A DNA stretch of 64,000 nt from the NCBI RefSeq assembly GCF_965279545.1, contig NZ_OZ257250.1, forward strand, positions 558,001 through 622,000, in the 5' to 3' direction. Source of the DNA: Methylibium sp965279545. Lineage in GTDB: Bacteria; Pseudomonadota; Gammaproteobacteria; Burkholderiales; Burkholderiaceae_C. Both the position numbers and the translations under genes were made by a program. Shown here piece after piece: positions 31,550 to 40,861 of this stretch. Under the pieces are notes generated by a model that saw only the letters and a list, made by a program, of their open reading frames with translations, ran no database searches and was not told the DNA's origin. How positions within the stretch are numbered: position 1 is the first letter of the stretch; every line of letters begins with the position of its first letter.

Positions 31550-32465
31550 TTTCGTCACGAGCGGCTGGCCGCTCTTCATCGGCATCGTCACGGTCGTGGG
31601 CCTGGCGGCCTGCCTGATACTGCTGTTCATCGCCAGCCGGCGCAAGGTGATGGCGGGCGACAACACGACCGGCCACGTGTGGGACGGAGACCTGCGCGAG
31701 TTGAACAACCCGCTGCCACTGTGGTGGGTGGGGCTGTTCGTGCTGACCGTGCTGTTCGGTGCGCTCTATCTGGTGCTCTATCCCGGGCTGGGCTCCAATC
31801 CGGGCCAGTTCGACTGGACCTCGCGCTCGCAGTACCAGGCGGAGATGGAGCGTGGCCGTGCCGAGGCCGAACCCCTCTACACCCGCTTCGCCGCCATGCC
31901 GGCGGCCGAACTGGCGCGCGACCCGCAGGCGCATGCCCTGGGCGAGCGGCTCTTCATCAACAACTGCGCCCAGTGCCACGGCTCCGACGCGCACGGCAGC
32001 AAGGGCTTCCCGAACCTGACCGACAACGACTGGCTGCACGGCGGTGCGCCCGAGCAGATCGCGCAGACCATCGCACAGGGGCGCCAGGGCATGATGCCGC
32101 CGATGGCCGCGGCGGTCGGCAGCGCCGAGGACGTGCGCAACGTCGCCAACTACGTGCTGAGCCTGTCCGGCAGCCCGCACGACAGCATCGCTGCACAACT
32201 GGGGCGCGAGAAGTTCGGTGCCTGCGCGGCCTGCCACGGTCCGGGCGGCAAGGGCAATCAGGCCCTGGGCGCACCCAACCTGAGCGACAAGATCTGGCTG
32301 CACGGCTGGGGCGAGGACGCGGTGATGAAGATGGTCAACGAAGGCAAGACCAACGTGATGCCGGCGCATGCCGGGCGGCTGAGCGAGGCGCAGATCCAGG
32401 TGCTGGCCGCTTACGTCTGGGGGCTGTCGAACACCGGCGGCGCCGCGGTCGCGGCGAAGCAGTGA
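31542..32465 (+). CDS. ccoP: cbb3-type cytochrome c oxidase di-haem subunit III
   Basis: A 307-residue di-haem cytochrome c of the cbb3 complex. Two N-terminal helices (about 10-30 and 60-80) are followed by two haem-binding sites, NNCAQCHGSDAHG and GACAACHGPGGKG, each with a downstream axial Met (GMMPPM, NVMPAHAGRL). The start at 31542 overlaps ccoQ. It accepts electrons from soluble cytochrome c. Confidence 0.97.
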   Translation: MSDFVTSGWPLFIGIVTVVGLAACLILLFIASRRKVMAGDNTTGHVWDGDLRELNNPLPLWWVGLFVLTVLFGALYLVLYPGLGSNPGQFDWTSRSQYQAEMERGRAEAEPLYTRFAAMPAAELARDPQAHALGERLFINNCAQCHGSDAHGSKGFPNLTDNDWLHGGAPEQIAQTIAQGRQGMMPPMAAAVGSAEDVRNVANYVLSLSGSPHDSIAAQLGREKFGACAACHGPGGKGNQALGAPNLSDKIWLHGWGEDAVMKMVNEGKTNVMPAHAGRLSEAQIQVLAAYVWGLSNTGGAAVAAKQ

Positions 32466-32493
32466 ACTGCCGGAGCGCGACCCCGAGCCGCTG

Positions 32494-33978
<1,485 letters not shown>

Positions 33979-34009
33979 GTGCGGTACGCTGCTCACCAGG
34001 AGAGTCTCC

Positions 34010-34255
34010 ATGGCACAGACGAACGCAAAGATCCTGGCGCCCTCCCCGGCAGCGCAGCTGCCGTGGTGGCGCGAGCCCATGCTCTGGCTGGTGCTCGGCG
34101 GGCCGCTCGTGGTGGTGGTGGCCGCCATCGCCACCGCCGTGATTGCCGTGCGCGGCAGCGACCCGGTGCTCAGCCGCGCGAGCGAGTCCCTCGACAGCAG
34201 CACGCCTGCGGTGCAGGCACGCAACCACGCGGCCACGCCCAGGGCGCCGCACTAG
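34010..34255 (+). CDS. Small FixH-position membrane protein
   Basis: An 81-residue protein with one strong helix (MLWLVLGGPLVVVVAAIATAV, residues ~24-46) followed by RGSDPVL. Its position directly after ccoG is where FixH/CcoH lies, and short proteins of this shape occur there in Burkholderiales. It lacks the full FixH periplasmic domain, so the functional assignment is by position only. AGGAGAG precedes the ATG at 34010. Confidence 0.7.
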   Translation: MAQTNAKILAPSPAAQLPWWREPMLWLVLGGPLVVVVAAIATAVIAVRGSDPVLSRASESLDSSTPAVQARNHAATPRAPH

Positions 34256-34273
34256 GGCCGGCCGGGACACGCC

Positions 34274-34528
34274 ATGAGGCAACGCACGTTGTGGATCGCC
34301 TGGCCCTCGTTCATGATGGCTGGCGTGCTCGAGATGCTGGTGTTCAGCGCCGCCGATCCCGCCGACTTGAGCGGCTGGGTCGGCAGTGCGTTGCAGAGCG
34401 TGTCACCGGCGGGTGTGTACACGCTGGCCTTCTTCAGCTTCTGGATCGTGTGCGCGCTCACGTCGATGCTGACGCTGCTGCTGGCGACGCCGGAGCCCGA
34501 GGGAACCGAGCCGCGCCGCTGGCCCTGA
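34274..34528 (+). CDS. Small two-helix membrane protein of the cbb3 locus
   Basis: An 84-residue hypothetical. It has two hydrophobic segments, LWIAWPSFMMAGVLEMLVFSA and GVYTLAFFSFWIVCALTSML, and an acidic, proline-rich tail. No function is recognised. It lies 18 bp after the FixH-position gene and converges on fnr, so it is probably the last gene of the ccoNOQPG transcript. The codon pattern is like that of its neighbours. Confidence 0.7.
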   Translation: MRQRTLWIAWPSFMMAGVLEMLVFSAADPADLSGWVGSALQSVSPAGVYTLAFFSFWIVCALTSMLTLLLATPEPEGTEPRRWP

Positions 34529-34556
34529 GTGAGCGGGGGCCTCCGCGCTCGGGGGC

Positions 34557-35282
34557 TCAGCAGGGGCCGTTGACGAGCCGGCGCAAGCCGGCTTCGTCGA
34601 GCACGCGGATGTCGCGTTGCTTCACTTCGAGCAGCCCCTCGTCCTGGAACTTCGAGAAGGTGCGGCTCACCGTCTCGAGCTTGAGGCCGAGGTAGCTGCC
34701 GATCTCCTCGCGCGTCATGCGCAGCACCAGCGACGAGGCCGAGAAGCCGCGCGCCTGCAGCCGCTGCGTCAGATTGAGCAGGAAGGCGGCGAGCCGCTCC
34801 TCGGCGCGCATGCTGCCGAGCAGCAGCATCACGCCGTGGTCGCGCACGATCTCGCGGCTCATGATCTTGTGGAACTGGTGCTGCAGCGGTGTCGACTCGC
34901 GCGAGAGCGTCTCGAGCTGCGTGTAGGGGATCTGGCAGACCTGCGAGTCCTCGAGCGCCACGGCGTCGCAGGCATGGCGGTCGGTGCTGATGCCGTCCAA
35001 CCCGAGCAGCTCGCCCGCCATCTGGAAGCCGGTGACCTGGTCGCGTCCGTCGTCGGCCGAGACGCGGGTCTTGAAGAAGCCGGTGCGTACCGCGTAGAGC
35101 GACTCGAAGCGATCACCGGCGTGGAACAGCGCGTCGCCGCGCTTGACGGCACGGCGGCCACCCACCAGTTCGTCGATCCGGTCGAGGTCCGCATCCGACA
35201 GGCCGACCGGCAGGCACAACTCGCGCAGGTTGCAGCTCGAGCAGGCAACCTTGAGCGCTTCGATGCGGATGGGTTGTTCCAT
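34557..35282 (-). CDS. fnr: FNR-type oxygen-sensing transcription factor
   Basis: CRP/FNR-family regulator of 241 residues. The [4Fe-4S] ligands are visible: CSSCNLREL-C near residues 12-21 and a fourth Cys in RHACDAVAL. A cNMP-fold sensor, dimer helix (RDHGVMLLLGSMRAEERLAAFLL) and C-terminal helix-turn-helix (TREEIGSYLGLKLETVSRTFSKF) follow; the E--SR recognition residues match FNR. The start could also be the ATG at 35291. It is divergent from hemN. FNR boxes occur before hemN and ccoN in this window, which fits its role. Confidence 0.93.
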   Translation of the reverse strand: MEQPIRIEALKVACSSCNLRELCLPVGLSDADLDRIDELVGGRRAVKRGDALFHAGDRFESLYAVRTGFFKTRVSADDGRDQVTGFQMAGELLGLDGISTDRHACDAVALEDSQVCQIPYTQLETLSRESTPLQHQFHKIMSREIVRDHGVMLLLGSMRAEERLAAFLLNLTQRLQARGFSASSLVLRMTREEIGSYLGLKLETVSRTFSKFQDEGLLEVKQRDIRVLDEAGLRRLVNGPC

Positions 35283-35407
35283 GCGGACCATTATGGGTGC
35301 GCGCTCGGCGTGAGCTCCGCAAGGCGCGTCAGCGGGTGTGTCCGGGGCAAGTTGCATGATCGGCCTCAAGATGAGTGCAGATTGTCCGGGCCCGTCGACC
35401 CCGGGGC

Positions 35408-35421
35408 TTGATGCAGATCAA
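35408..35421 (+). promoter_or_regulatory. Perfect FNR box upstream of hemN
   Basis: TTGATGCAGATCAA is an exact match to TTGATNNNNATCAA. Its centre is 41.5 bp before the A of the hemN start codon. CACAGT at 35444-35449 is a weak -10 at the position expected for a class II FNR promoter. The site is also 126 bp upstream of the divergent fnr start. Confidence 0.85.
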
Positions 35422-35455
35422 GTGCAGGGCGCTGGGCGCTGGGCACAGTCTGGGC

Positions 35456-36886
35456 ATGTCCAGCACTCCCACGACCGCCAAGCCGGCGCCCGCCGCACCG
35501 ACCGAGGAGCTTCTGAGCCGACTGGACGCGGGCGGGCCGCGCTACACCTCCTATCCCACGGCGGACCGCTTCGTCGAGGCCTTCGGTCCCGCCCAGTACC
35601 GGCAGGCGTTGGGGCAGCGCCGCAGCGGCCCGCAGTCGGCCGGTGCGGTGGGCGGCAGTTCACCGCTGTCGCTGTACGTGCACGTTCCGTTCTGCGAATC
35701 GGTCTGCTACTACTGCGCCTGCAACAAGGTGATCACGCGCCAGCACCGGCATGGCGCGGAGTACCTGGAGTCGCTCGGACAGGAGATCGCGCTGCACGTG
35801 GGCGCGCTCGGCCCGGGGCAGCGCGTGAGCCAGCTGCACCTCGGCGGCGGCACGCCGACTTTCCTCAGCGACGGCGAACTCACGCAACTGATGTCGCTGC
35901 TGCGCGCGGCCTTCGACGTGCAGACGCAGGCCGAATGTTCGATCGAGGTCGACCCCCGCACCGTCGATGCCGGGCGGCTGGCGCACCTGAAACACCTCGG
36001 CTTCAACCGCCTGAGCTTTGGCGTGCAGGACTTCGATCCTGCCGTGCAGCAGGCGGTGCACCGCATCCAGCCGCAGGAGCAGGTCTCGGCACTGATGGCC
36101 AGTGCCCGCGCGCTGGGCTTCGATTCGATCAACATCGACCTGATCCACGGTCTGCCGAAGCAGACGCCGGCTTCGCTGGCACGCACGGTGGAGCAAGTGG
36201 CCCGGCTGCGGCCGGACCGCGTGGCGCTCTACGGCTACGCGCACCTGCCGCAGCGCTTCAAGCCGCAGCGGCGCATCCATGCGCAGGACCTGCCCGGCAC
36301 GGCGCAGCGTGTCACGATGCTGTCGAACGCGATCGCCGGCTTCCTGGAGCACGGCTACGACTACATCGGCATGGACCACTTCGCGCTGCCGACCGATGCG
36401 CTGGCGACGGCCAAGCGCCAGGGGCGGCTGCACCGCAACTTCCAGGGCTACAGCACCCAGCCCGACTGCGATCTGATCGGCCTGGGCGTGTCGGCGATCG
36501 GTCGCGTCGGTGCGACCTACAGCCAGAACGCCAAGTCGCTGCCGGAGTACCAGGACGCCTTGCGCGCCGGCGAACTGCCGGTGGTGCGCGGCCTCGTGCT
36601 GACGCGCGACGACGTGGTGCGCCGCTCGGTGATCATGGCGCTGATGTGCCAGGGCCGGGTGGTGTTCGAGTCGATCGAGCTGGCCCATCTGCTCGACTTC
36701 AGGCGCTACTTCGATGCCGAGCTGCAGCGGCTCGAGCCGCTGGTCGGGCAGGGCCTGGTCGAGATCGACGCCGACGCGATCCAGCTCACGCCGCTGGGCT
36801 GGTACTTCGTGCGTGCGGTGGCGATGGTGTTCGACCGCCACCTGCAGGCCGATCGCGACCGCGAGCGTTATTCGCGGTTGATCTGA
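35456..36886 (+). CDS. hemN: Oxygen-independent coproporphyrinogen III oxidase
   Basis: Radical SAM enzyme of 476 residues that decarboxylates coproporphyrinogen III without O2. The N-terminus has the HemN substrate loop (PRYTSYPTADRF) and the cluster motif HVPFCESVCYYCACNK near residue 75, with the CxxxCxxC ligands plus the extra Cys typical of HemN. GGGTPTFLS and the C-terminal HemN domain (DYIGMDHFALP, YSTQPDCDLIGLG) follow. The ATG at 35456 is chosen by family length. It supplies haem to the cbb3 oxidase under low oxygen. Confidence 0.96.
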   Translation: MSSTPTTAKPAPAAPTEELLSRLDAGGPRYTSYPTADRFVEAFGPAQYRQALGQRRSGPQSAGAVGGSSPLSLYVHVPFCESVCYYCACNKVITRQHRHGAEYLESLGQEIALHVGALGPGQRVSQLHLGGGTPTFLSDGELTQLMSLLRAAFDVQTQAECSIEVDPRTVDAGRLAHLKHLGFNRLSFGVQDFDPAVQQAVHRIQPQEQVSALMASARALGFDSINIDLIHGLPKQTPASLARTVEQVARLRPDRVALYGYAHLPQRFKPQRRIHAQDLPGTAQRVTMLSNAIAGFLEHGYDYIGMDHFALPTDALATAKRQGRLHRNFQGYSTQPDCDLIGLGVSAIGRVGATYSQNAKSLPEYQDALRAGELPVVRGLVLTRDDVVRRSVIMALMCQGRVVFESIELAHLLDFRRYFDAELQRLEPLVGQGLVEIDADAIQLTPLGWYFVRAVAMVFDRHLQADRDRERYSRLI

Positions 36887-36908
36887 GACAAGTGCGCGGG
36901 GTGCGGCA

Positions 36909-37604
36909 ATGAGCCTCGCACTGATCACGACCGGCCTCGTGCTGGGTCTGGCCGGCAGTCCGCACTGCGTTGCGATGTGCGCCGCACCCTGTGCGGCCGT
37001 CGAGCGGGCCTGTCCCGGCGCGCGCCCGTGGCAGGCTGCGGTGTCGCTGCAGCTCGGACGGCTGCTGTCCTACGGCAGTGCGGGGGCCCTGGTGGCGGTG
37101 GGCGCCGGCTGGCTGGCCGAGATGTTCCAGGCCACCGCCTGGCTGAAACCCTTGTGGACACTGTTGCAGGCGGCGGTGATGGTTTTCGGCCTGTGGCTGC
37201 TGCTCACCGGCCGCATCCCGCGCGTTGCGCTGGGCCGCCTCACGGCACCGCTCTCGGCCGTGCCGATGCTCGGGCCGCTCCCGGCCATGGGGCGGGTGCG
37301 CCAGCGCGGCTGGGCCTGGTCGGGGGCCGTCGGCCTGCTGTGGGCGGCCTGGCCTTGCGGCCTGCTGTACTCGGCGCTGGTCGTCGCCGCGCTGGCCGAC
37401 GGGCCGCTCGCCGGTGCGGCGGTGATGCTGGCGTTCGCGCTCGGCGGCGCGCTGGCCTTGTTGCTGGGCCGCAGCCTGCTGGGCCGCCTGGGCCGCGGCG
37501 CGGGCGCCGTGCGCTTGGCCGGGGTGCTGCTGGCCGCCGCTGGGGCGTGGGCGATGTGGCACCAGCTGACCGGCCCGGGCGGGCCGTGGTGCATTGCGGC
37601 CTAG
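36909..37604 (+). CDS. TauE/SafE-like (UreH/DsbD_2 domain) membrane protein of the cbb3 locus
   Basis: A 231-residue polytopic membrane protein with six or so helices. The N-terminal motif LAGSPHCVAMCAAPC matches the conserved GxxHCxxMC signature of the DsbD_2/UreH-type family, and a second Cys lies in LWAAWPCGLLYS. Members near cbb3 genes are thought to take part in copper or thiol handling during oxidase assembly; that is inference here. It begins 22 bp after hemN and probably shares its transcript. Confidence 0.8.
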   Translation: MSLALITTGLVLGLAGSPHCVAMCAAPCAAVERACPGARPWQAAVSLQLGRLLSYGSAGALVAVGAGWLAEMFQATAWLKPLWTLLQAAVMVFGLWLLLTGRIPRVALGRLTAPLSAVPMLGPLPAMGRVRQRGWAWSGAVGLLWAAWPCGLLYSALVVAALADGPLAGAAVMLAFALGGALALLLGRSLLGRLGRGAGAVRLAGVLLAAAGAWAMWHQLTGPGGPWCIAA

Positions 37605-37750
37605 GACCATTGACCGTCCGGTATTGCCCTGGCACTCCCCTGTGCGCTGCGCAGAGCGGCATCGTTCGCTGCAGTGCACGATGCCTCGCCTAGAATCGAA
37701 GTCACCCCTCCTGTTCCTCTCGAACCCCCACCCAGCGGAGACGCAAGTCC

Positions 37751-39004
37751 ATGTACCAGCACATCAAGGTGCCTGCCGACGGCCACAAGATCACCGTCAA
37801 TGCCGATTTCTCGCTCAATGTGCCCGATCAGCCCATCATTCCCTACATCGAGGGCGACGGCACCGGCTTCGACATCACGCCGGTGATGATCAAGGTGGTC
37901 GACGCCGCGGTCGCGAAGAGCTACGGCGGCAAGCGCAAGATCCACTGGATGGAGATCTACGCTGGCGAGAAGTCGACCAAGGTCTATGGCCCCGACGTCT
38001 GGCTGCCCGAAGAGACGCTGCAGGTGCTGAAGGAGTACGTGGTGTCGATCAAGGGCCCGCTGACCACGCCGGTGGGCGGCGGCATCCGCTCGCTCAACGT
38101 GGCGCTGCGCCAGGAACTCGACCTCTACGTCTGCCTGCGCCCGATCCAGTATTTCGAAGGCGTGCCGAGCCCGGTCAAGGAGCCGCACAAGACCAACATG
38201 GTGATCTTCCGCGAGAACTCGGAAGACATCTACGCCGGCATCGAGTTCGAGGCCGAGAGCGAGAAGGCCAAGAAGCTCATCAAGATCCTGCAAGAGGATT
38301 TCGGCGTCAAGAAGATCCGCTTCCCGAACACCTCGGGCATCGGCATCAAGCCCGTGTCGCGTGAAGGCACCGAGCGCCTGGTGCGCAAGGCGATCCAGTA
38401 CGCGATCGACAACGACAAGCCCAGCGTGACCATCGTGCACAAGGGCAACATCATGAAGTTCACCGAGGGCGGCTTCCGCGACTGGGCCTACGGCCTGGCA
38501 CAGAAGGAATTCGGCGCGCAGCCGATCGACGGCGGCCCGTGGTGCAAGTTCAAGAATCCGAAGACCGGCAAGGACATCACCGTCAAGGACTCGATTGCCG
38601 ACGCCTTCCTGCAGCAGATCCTGCTGCGCCCGGCCGAGTACTCCGTGATCGCCACGCTCAACCTGAACGGCGACTACGTGTCCGATGCGCTGGCGGCGCA
38701 GGTCGGCGGCATCGGCATCGCCCCGGGCGCGAACCTGTCGGACTCGATCGCGATGTTCGAGGCCACCCATGGCACCGCGCCCAAGTACGCCGGCAAGGAC
38801 TACGTCAACCCGGGCTCCGAGATCCTGTCGGCCGAGATGATGCTGCGCCACATGGGCTGGACCGAGGCGGCCGACCTGGTCATCTCGTCGATGGAGAAGT
38901 CCATCCTGTCGAAGAAGGTCACCTACGACTTCGCGCGCCTGCTGGACGGCGCCACGCAGGTCAGCTGCTCGGGCTTCGGGCAGGTGATGATCGACCATAT
39001 GTGA
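37751..39004 (+). CDS. icd: NADP-dependent isocitrate dehydrogenase
   Basis: TCA-cycle enzyme of 417 residues, the homodimeric E. coli-type. Landmarks are IPYIEGDGTGFDITP, the regulatory serine region TPVGGGIRSLNVALRQ (Ser113 equivalent), NMVIFRENSEDIYAGIE, and the NADP/metal region ANLSDSIAMFEATHGTAPKYAG. The C-terminus reads VMIDHM. The last four codons and the stop coincide with the 13-bp repeat proposed as attL, so the island leaves the protein intact but removes its native 3' flank. Confidence 0.98.
   Translation: MYQHIKVPADGHKITVNADFSLNVPDQPIIPYIEGDGTGFDITPVMIKVVDAAVAKSYGGKRKIHWMEIYAGEKSTKVYGPDVWLPEETLQVLKEYVVSIKGPLTTPVGGGIRSLNVALRQELDLYVCLRPIQYFEGVPSPVKEPHKTNMVIFRENSEDIYAGIEFEAESEKAKKLIKILQEDFGVKKIRFPNTSGIGIKPVSREGTERLVRKAIQYAIDNDKPSVTIVHKGNIMKFTEGGFRDWAYGLAQKEFGAQPIDGGPWCKFKNPKTGKDITVKDSIADAFLQQILLRPAEYSVIATLNLNGDYVSDALAAQVGGIGIAPGANLSDSIAMFEATHGTAPKYAGKDYVNPGSEILSAEMMLRHMGWTEAADLVISSMEKSILSKKVTYDFARLLDGATQVSCSGFGQVMIDHM
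38992..39004 (+). repeat. Left attachment-site repeat (attL) at icd 3' end
   Basis: CGACCATATGTGA; the final TGA is the icd stop. An identical 13-mer is at 63424-63436. Flanking bases differ (T/A left-hand copy, G/T right-hand copy), so the exact repeat is 13 bp. Confidence 0.75.
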
Positions 39005-39110
39005 AGCTGCTACCTGGCGTCTCATGACGTCTCGTAAGCCATTGATTTTCCTTGTGAATTTCGAGGAATTTCGTTTTTCTGCGTCTCACTGGTAATCGCG
39101 AAATCCCGCC

Positions 39111-39169
39111 AATTTGGAGAGAATTTTGGAGGGACAGAGGGGGAGAAATCCTCCAAATTCCTCCATTTG
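39111..39169. repeat. Four TTTGGAG-type motifs before the integrase, possible arm sites
   Basis: AATTTGGAG (39111-39119), AATTTTGGAGG (39122-39132), and on the minus strand AATTTGGAGG (39159-39150) and CAAATGGAGG (39169-39160). This AT-richer cluster lies between attL and the integrase remnant, where tyrosine integrases bind their arm-type sites. The function is inferred from position and repetition. Confidence 0.5.
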
Positions 39170-39202
39170 TAGGATTCGCAAACCGAGCTAGCGAGACCGT
39201 TC

Positions 39203-39509
39203 ATGAGGACATCCCGGTACACCCTTTCTCCGACCCGCATCAACAACGCCAAGCCGAAGCCGTACAAACTGAGCGATGGCGGGGGTCTGTATGTGCATGT
39301 GAGCCCTGCGGGCCTGAAGACTTGGCGCTACCAGTACCGTTTCGGCTGTACCCGCGTCGAGGTGACCATCGGCAAGTACCCCGAGGTGGGCGTCGCCGAC
39401 GCCAGGGATCGGCACTTTGAGTGCTGATCCCGGAGCGAGGTCGATCCGGCTCAGGCCAAGCGCAAGGAGGTGGACGAGCGCAGGCAGCGGGTCCAGGAGA
39501 CCAAGAAGC
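39203..39509 (+). pseudogene. Truncated P4-type tyrosine integrase
   Basis: Only the N-terminal DUF4102-like part remains: LSPTRINNAKPKPYKLSDGG, GLYVHVSPAGLKTWRYQYRF and TIGKYPEVGVADARDRH are typical of prophage-type integrases. An in-frame TGA at 39425 interrupts it, after which the same frame continues DPAQAKRKEVDERRQRVQETKK. From about 39510 the sequence switches to the 3' part of an unrelated minus-strand gene, so the catalytic Arg/Tyr domain has been deleted. The element can no longer move by itself. Confidence 0.85.
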
Positions 39510-39512
39510 CGA

Positions 39513-40126
39513 CAGGCCACGCGCAGACCGTCGTCGGACACGCCGGCAAACTGGTAGCCCGCGACGTTCGGGAACGCATTGAGCGGCGGCGTGACCAGCG
39601 TGTCCACGCCCGTGGTCAGATTCTTCACCCGGATCGGTGGATGGATGCTGGGGTTCTGCAATGTGTAGACCACCGTGTTGGCGTCCGGCGTCCGGCGTCC
39701 GGCGTCCGGCGTCAGGGCAAGGCAGAACTGTGTGCCGGCCACCACCCGCGTGACGCCGTTGCCGTTGAAGTTCTTCAAGTAGATGTCCGCCGCGAGGGGT
39801 GTGACGTCGCTACTCACCAGCGTGTCCGACGACGAGGTGAACAAGACCTTGCCCCCGTCGGCCGACACGCCGCAAATTTGGCCGTCGACCGCCTAGCCGG
39901 AGGCACCGGCCGAGGCCAGTGCCAGGGTGGCGTCGGTCGCGGGTGCCGGTGCGGGAGGCGGCGGCGCGGGCGTGCGGCGCGCCAGCGCGGTAGCGCGTTC
40001 GGCGTCGAGCGCCGCGGCCGAATTTTGATCGGCGGCATCGTCGCCGCCTCCACCGCACGCGGCGGTGCCGAGCAGCACGGCCAATGACGTGAAGGCCAAC
40101 GCGAAACGTCTCGCAGATGAATGCAC
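39513..40126 (-). pseudogene. Broken lipoprotein with beta-propeller-like domain
   Basis: It starts at GTG 40126 after AGGAGA. The signal LAFTSLAVLLGTAACGGGGDD suggests a lipoprotein. A Pro/Ala linker follows, then an in-frame TAG (39895-39893), after which the same frame continues VDGQICGVSADGGKVLFTSSS and later NTVVYTLQNPS, FAGVSDDGLRVA; spaced S-DG--V repeats suggest a WD40/PD40-like propeller. It ends abruptly at the junction with the integrase remnant. It is therefore doubly broken: one stop and a 3' deletion. A copy of the island operator lies upstream. Confidence 0.75.
39681..39714. repeat. 7-bp tandem repeat (GCGTCCG) within the lipoprotein pseudogene
   Basis: Four perfect copies of GCGTCCG followed by a partial fifth (GCGTCAG). 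In the minus-strand frame they encode TPDAGRRTPDA. Relative to a plain TPDANT the array adds 21 bp, so the reading frame is kept. Confidence 0.85.
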
Positions 40127-40165
40127 GGTGAATCTCCTGGGATCTGGCAATAGCTCCAGCGACGG

Positions 40166-40208
40166 ATTCTTGGAGCCCGCCGCGCAGAAGTCCTCACCAA
40201 ACGATCGC
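40166..40208 (-). promoter_or_regulatory. Island operator D and promoter (lipoprotein pseudogene)
   Basis: Minus strand: GCGATCGTTTG then GTGAGGACTTC (40208-40187), two 11-bp units, followed 15 bp later by AAGAAT (40171-40166), 4/6 to TATAAT. It lies 40 bp before the GTG start. The 10-mer GTGAGGACTT is identical to that in operators A and B. Confidence 0.6.
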
Positions 40209-40273
40209 GGCAAATCGTCAGACCGCGGGCAACACCGTCTGCCGCCGCTCATGCAGGACCGCGAATCGAATCG

Positions 40274-40327
40274 CTGAGCACTGCGTGAGAAATCGGTGAG
40301 GACTTGCGCCGACGCACGAAACATGAT
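40274..40327 (+). promoter_or_regulatory. Island operator A and promoter (YHS/two-component operon)
   Basis: Three contiguous 11-bp repeats: CTGAGCACTGC, GTGAGAAATCG, GTGAGGACTTG (40274-40306), then 15 bp, then CATGAT (40322-40327), 4/6 to TATAAT. The YHS start codon is 27 bp downstream. Tandem 11-bp repeats are the usual binding arrangement of OmpR/PhoB-family regulators such as the one encoded in this operon. Confidence 0.65.
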
Positions 40328-40353
40328 GAGCGCTCGAAGCCTCGGAACCGATC

Positions 40354-40803
40354 ATGAATACTCTTCGACGCCACCTTTTGCTCGCAGTGGCCGCCACTCT
40401 GGCGCCCCTTGCCGCGTTGGCCGCAGGGCCAGCCAATCTCGACGCCCGCGGCGTCGCAATCCATGGCCACGACCCGGTGGCCTACTTCGTCGAAAGCAAG
40501 GCGGTCATGGGCAAGGCCGAGTACAGCGCCATCGCCGGCGCGGCCACCTACTGGTTCGCCAGCGAGGCGAACCAGCAGCTCTTCAAGGCCGACCCTGCAA
40601 AGTACGAGCCGCAGTACGGCGGCTACTGCGCCTACGGTGTCGCCCAGGGCTACAAGCCCGACATCGACCCGACAGCCTTTCGCATCGTCGACGGCAAGCT
40701 CTATCTGAACCTCAGCCCCGCCGTCCAGAAGCGCTGGCAGGCAGACATCCCGGGCTTCATTGATCGTGCGAGTCAGAACTGGACTTCGCTGAAGGGCCAG
40801 TGA
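40354..40803 (+). CDS. Exported YHS-domain protein
   Basis: A 149-residue protein with a signal peptide (LLLAVAATLAPLAALAAG) and a YHS domain: GHDPVAYFVESKAVMGKAEY, ATYWFASEANQQLFKADPAKYEPQYGGYCAYGVA. YHS domains bind metals or occur in metal-handling proteins. It ends with a conserved RIVDGKLYLNLS segment. It is the first gene of the operon that also carries the Cys-repeat protein, DUF6969 and the two-component system, and follows operator A. Function is unknown; periplasmic metalloid or metal binding is a reasonable inference. Confidence 0.85.
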   Translation: MNTLRRHLLLAVAATLAPLAALAAGPANLDARGVAIHGHDPVAYFVESKAVMGKAEYSAIAGAATYWFASEANQQLFKADPAKYEPQYGGYCAYGVAQGYKPDIDPTAFRIVDGKLYLNLSPAVQKRWQADIPGFIDRASQNWTSLKGQ

Positions 40804-40861
40804 TCGCCAACGGCTGAAAGCGCAGCCACCCATCCCACTTCATCCACCACTGGAGACTTCC

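Noticed and set aside
39017..39088. GCGTCTCA direct repeat downstream of icd as another operator
   Set aside because: Two 8-mers 64 bp apart without 11-bp phasing or a promoter; too weak to call.
39893..39895. TAG in the lipoprotein gene read as pyrrolysine or suppressed
   Set aside because: No sign of the pyrrolysine system, and the same gene is truncated at its 3' end, so decay is simpler.
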